Below, in pieces: positions 5,963 to 6,448 of a stretch of DNA of 6,448 bases (its first letter is position 1; each line of letters begins with the position of its first letter). Source of the stretch: Candidatus Poribacteria bacterium. GTDB lineage: Bacteria > Poribacteria > WGA-4E > WGA-3G. The stretch is from assembly GCA_009835515.1 (NCBI GenBank), contig VXXH01000676.1, positions 1 to 6,448 of the forward strand, given 5' to 3'. Both the position numbers and the translations under genes were made by a program. Under the pieces are notes generated by a model. That model ran no database searches, was not told where the DNA came from, and saw only the letters and a program-made list of their open reading frames with translations.

Positions 5963-6280
5963 ATGGAAAAATTTCAACCGACGCGCATTGAAAGAGGCAA
6001 CACAAGTTTGGAGATTCAATGGAAAGATGCGTACAGTAGCGAACTCTCCTACCGCCTCCTGCGCGAAAAATGCCCGTGCGCCCATTGCGATGCGGTACGT
6101 TTCGGAAAAGACCCCTTCCATATTTTACCGCCTGATGACTTTTTTGAAAACTTACGGCTTGTGGATATTCAGCGAGTCGGACGCTATGCGGTGCGCTTAG
6201 CGTGGAGTGATGGACACCGTACGGGGATTTATACCTTTGAGTTTTTACGCGAGTTAAGCGAGAGCGCGGTTGTAAATTAG
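5963..6280 (+). CDS. DUF971 (GBBH-like N-terminal) small protein with a predicted zinc site
   Basis: A 105-residue stand-alone DUF971 protein. This domain also forms the N-terminus of gamma-butyrobetaine hydroxylase, where three cysteines and a histidine bind zinc. The same ligands are visible: C37, C39 and C42 in REKCPCAHC, and H85 in SDGHRTGIY (82-90). The tail YTFEFLREL (90-98) is also typical. No hydroxylase catalytic domain follows, so it is not that enzyme. In many bacteria stand-alone copies lie near Fe-S or Mrp/ApbC-type genes; here the neighbour is a ferredoxin. The exact role is unknown and no catalytic activity should be assumed. I chose the ATG at 5963, preceded by AAGAG (5953-5957) at 5-nt spacing, because family similarity begins there. 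A longer frame from a TTG at 5900 would have to be translated through the terminator hairpin and adds 21 residues without family character. Expression probably depends on read-through from the ferredoxin transcript or on an unrecognised promoter within 5857-5950. Confidence 0.88.
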   Translation: MEKFQPTRIERGNTSLEIQWKDAYSSELSYRLLREKCPCAHCDAVRFGKDPFHILPPDDFFENLRLVDIQRVGRYAVRLAWSDGHRTGIYTFEFLRELSESAVVN

Positions 6281-6314
6281 AACTTTCTTGTGCGATTAAA
6301 TCATTGGGCGTGTG

Positions 6315-6448
6315 TTAATCATTGTCCCAATCTATATCATAGAATGATATCCCTTCTGCTCTCGCCTCTCGATATTTTTCGAGGATACGTAGTGGGACCT
6401 CCGCTACAATAGGCCGGAGCTGGTCCGATGCTTCAAGCATAGCATAGT
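6315..6448 (-). CDS. C-terminal part of an unrecognised gene running off the right edge
   Basis: On the - strand, a frame open from the window edge runs 44 codons to a TAA stop (complement of 6315-6317). The visible protein includes DQLRPIVAEVPLRILEKYRE and ends ISFYDIDWDND. It has an amphipathic helical look with an acidic, aromatic tail, unlike the chance translations elsewhere in the window. A methionine three residues in from the edge could be a start, giving a protein of about 42 residues, but no Shine-Dalgarno can be judged from the few bases left, so a truncated longer gene is more likely. It converges on DUF971 with a 34-bp gap. I do not recognise the family. Confidence 0.5.
   Translation of the reverse strand, partial: YAMLEASDQLRPIVAEVPLRILEKYREARAEGISFYDIDWDND

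Noticed and set aside
6334..6350. Perfect 7-bp inverted repeat ATATCAT/ATGATAT with a 3-nt loop
   Set aside because: It is AT-rich, lies within the probable coding end of the - strand gene, and has no T-run. It is probably chance.

Overview
The window looks like an ordinary bacterial chromosome segment carrying conserved housekeeping genes. Spacing is compact, Shine-Dalgarno sites are canonical, sigma-70-type promoters are recognisable and all reading frames use the standard code. Base composition is roughly balanced by eye. The phylum cannot be read from the sequence. The four-cysteine L28, the long RecJ and the recJ-rsh linkage exclude a typical enterobacterium. Two short intergenic stretches resemble dispersed repeats of large-genome uncultured bacteria such as Candidatus Poribacteria, but that is only a weak guess.

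Layout, left to right. Positions 1-189 hold no supportable gene, only small inverted repeats and a probable promoter for rpmB (ribosomal protein L28, 190-402, + strand). A 62-bp convergent gap follows. Next come two genes on the - strand, transcribed from right to left: recJ (single-strand-specific 5'-3' exonuclease, 2632-5163), then a bifunctional-type RelA/SpoT homologue (rsh, 465-2672). Their coding regions overlap by 41 bp, so they almost certainly share a transcript. A 435-bp divergent intergenic region (5164-5598) carries a near-consensus promoter facing left for recJ and another facing right for a seven-iron ferredoxin gene (5599-5856). The ferredoxin gene is followed by a strong intrinsic terminator hairpin (5895-5951). 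A small DUF971 zinc-site protein starts only 11 nt after the terminator's T-run (5963-6280). The right edge holds the C-terminus of an unrecognised gene on the - strand (6315-6448).

How the genes relate: RecJ acts in DNA repair and replication restart. Rsh makes and degrades (p)ppGpp, so the overlapping pair ties a repair nuclease to the stringent response at the level of expression. recJ-apt-relA is a known gene order in Bacillus and relatives; here apt is absent from between the two. The ferredoxin and the DUF971 protein are both metal-binding small proteins (Fe-S clusters and a predicted Zn site) and may be co-transcribed subject to read-through of the intervening terminator.

No CRISPR array, transposase, tRNA, rRNA, prophage gene or defence system was found. 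The observations most worth a check are regulatory: the terminator immediately before DUF971, the structured ferredoxin leader with its Shine-Dalgarno in a hairpin loop, and the recJ-rsh overlap. I do not see an undescribed multi-gene system in this window.
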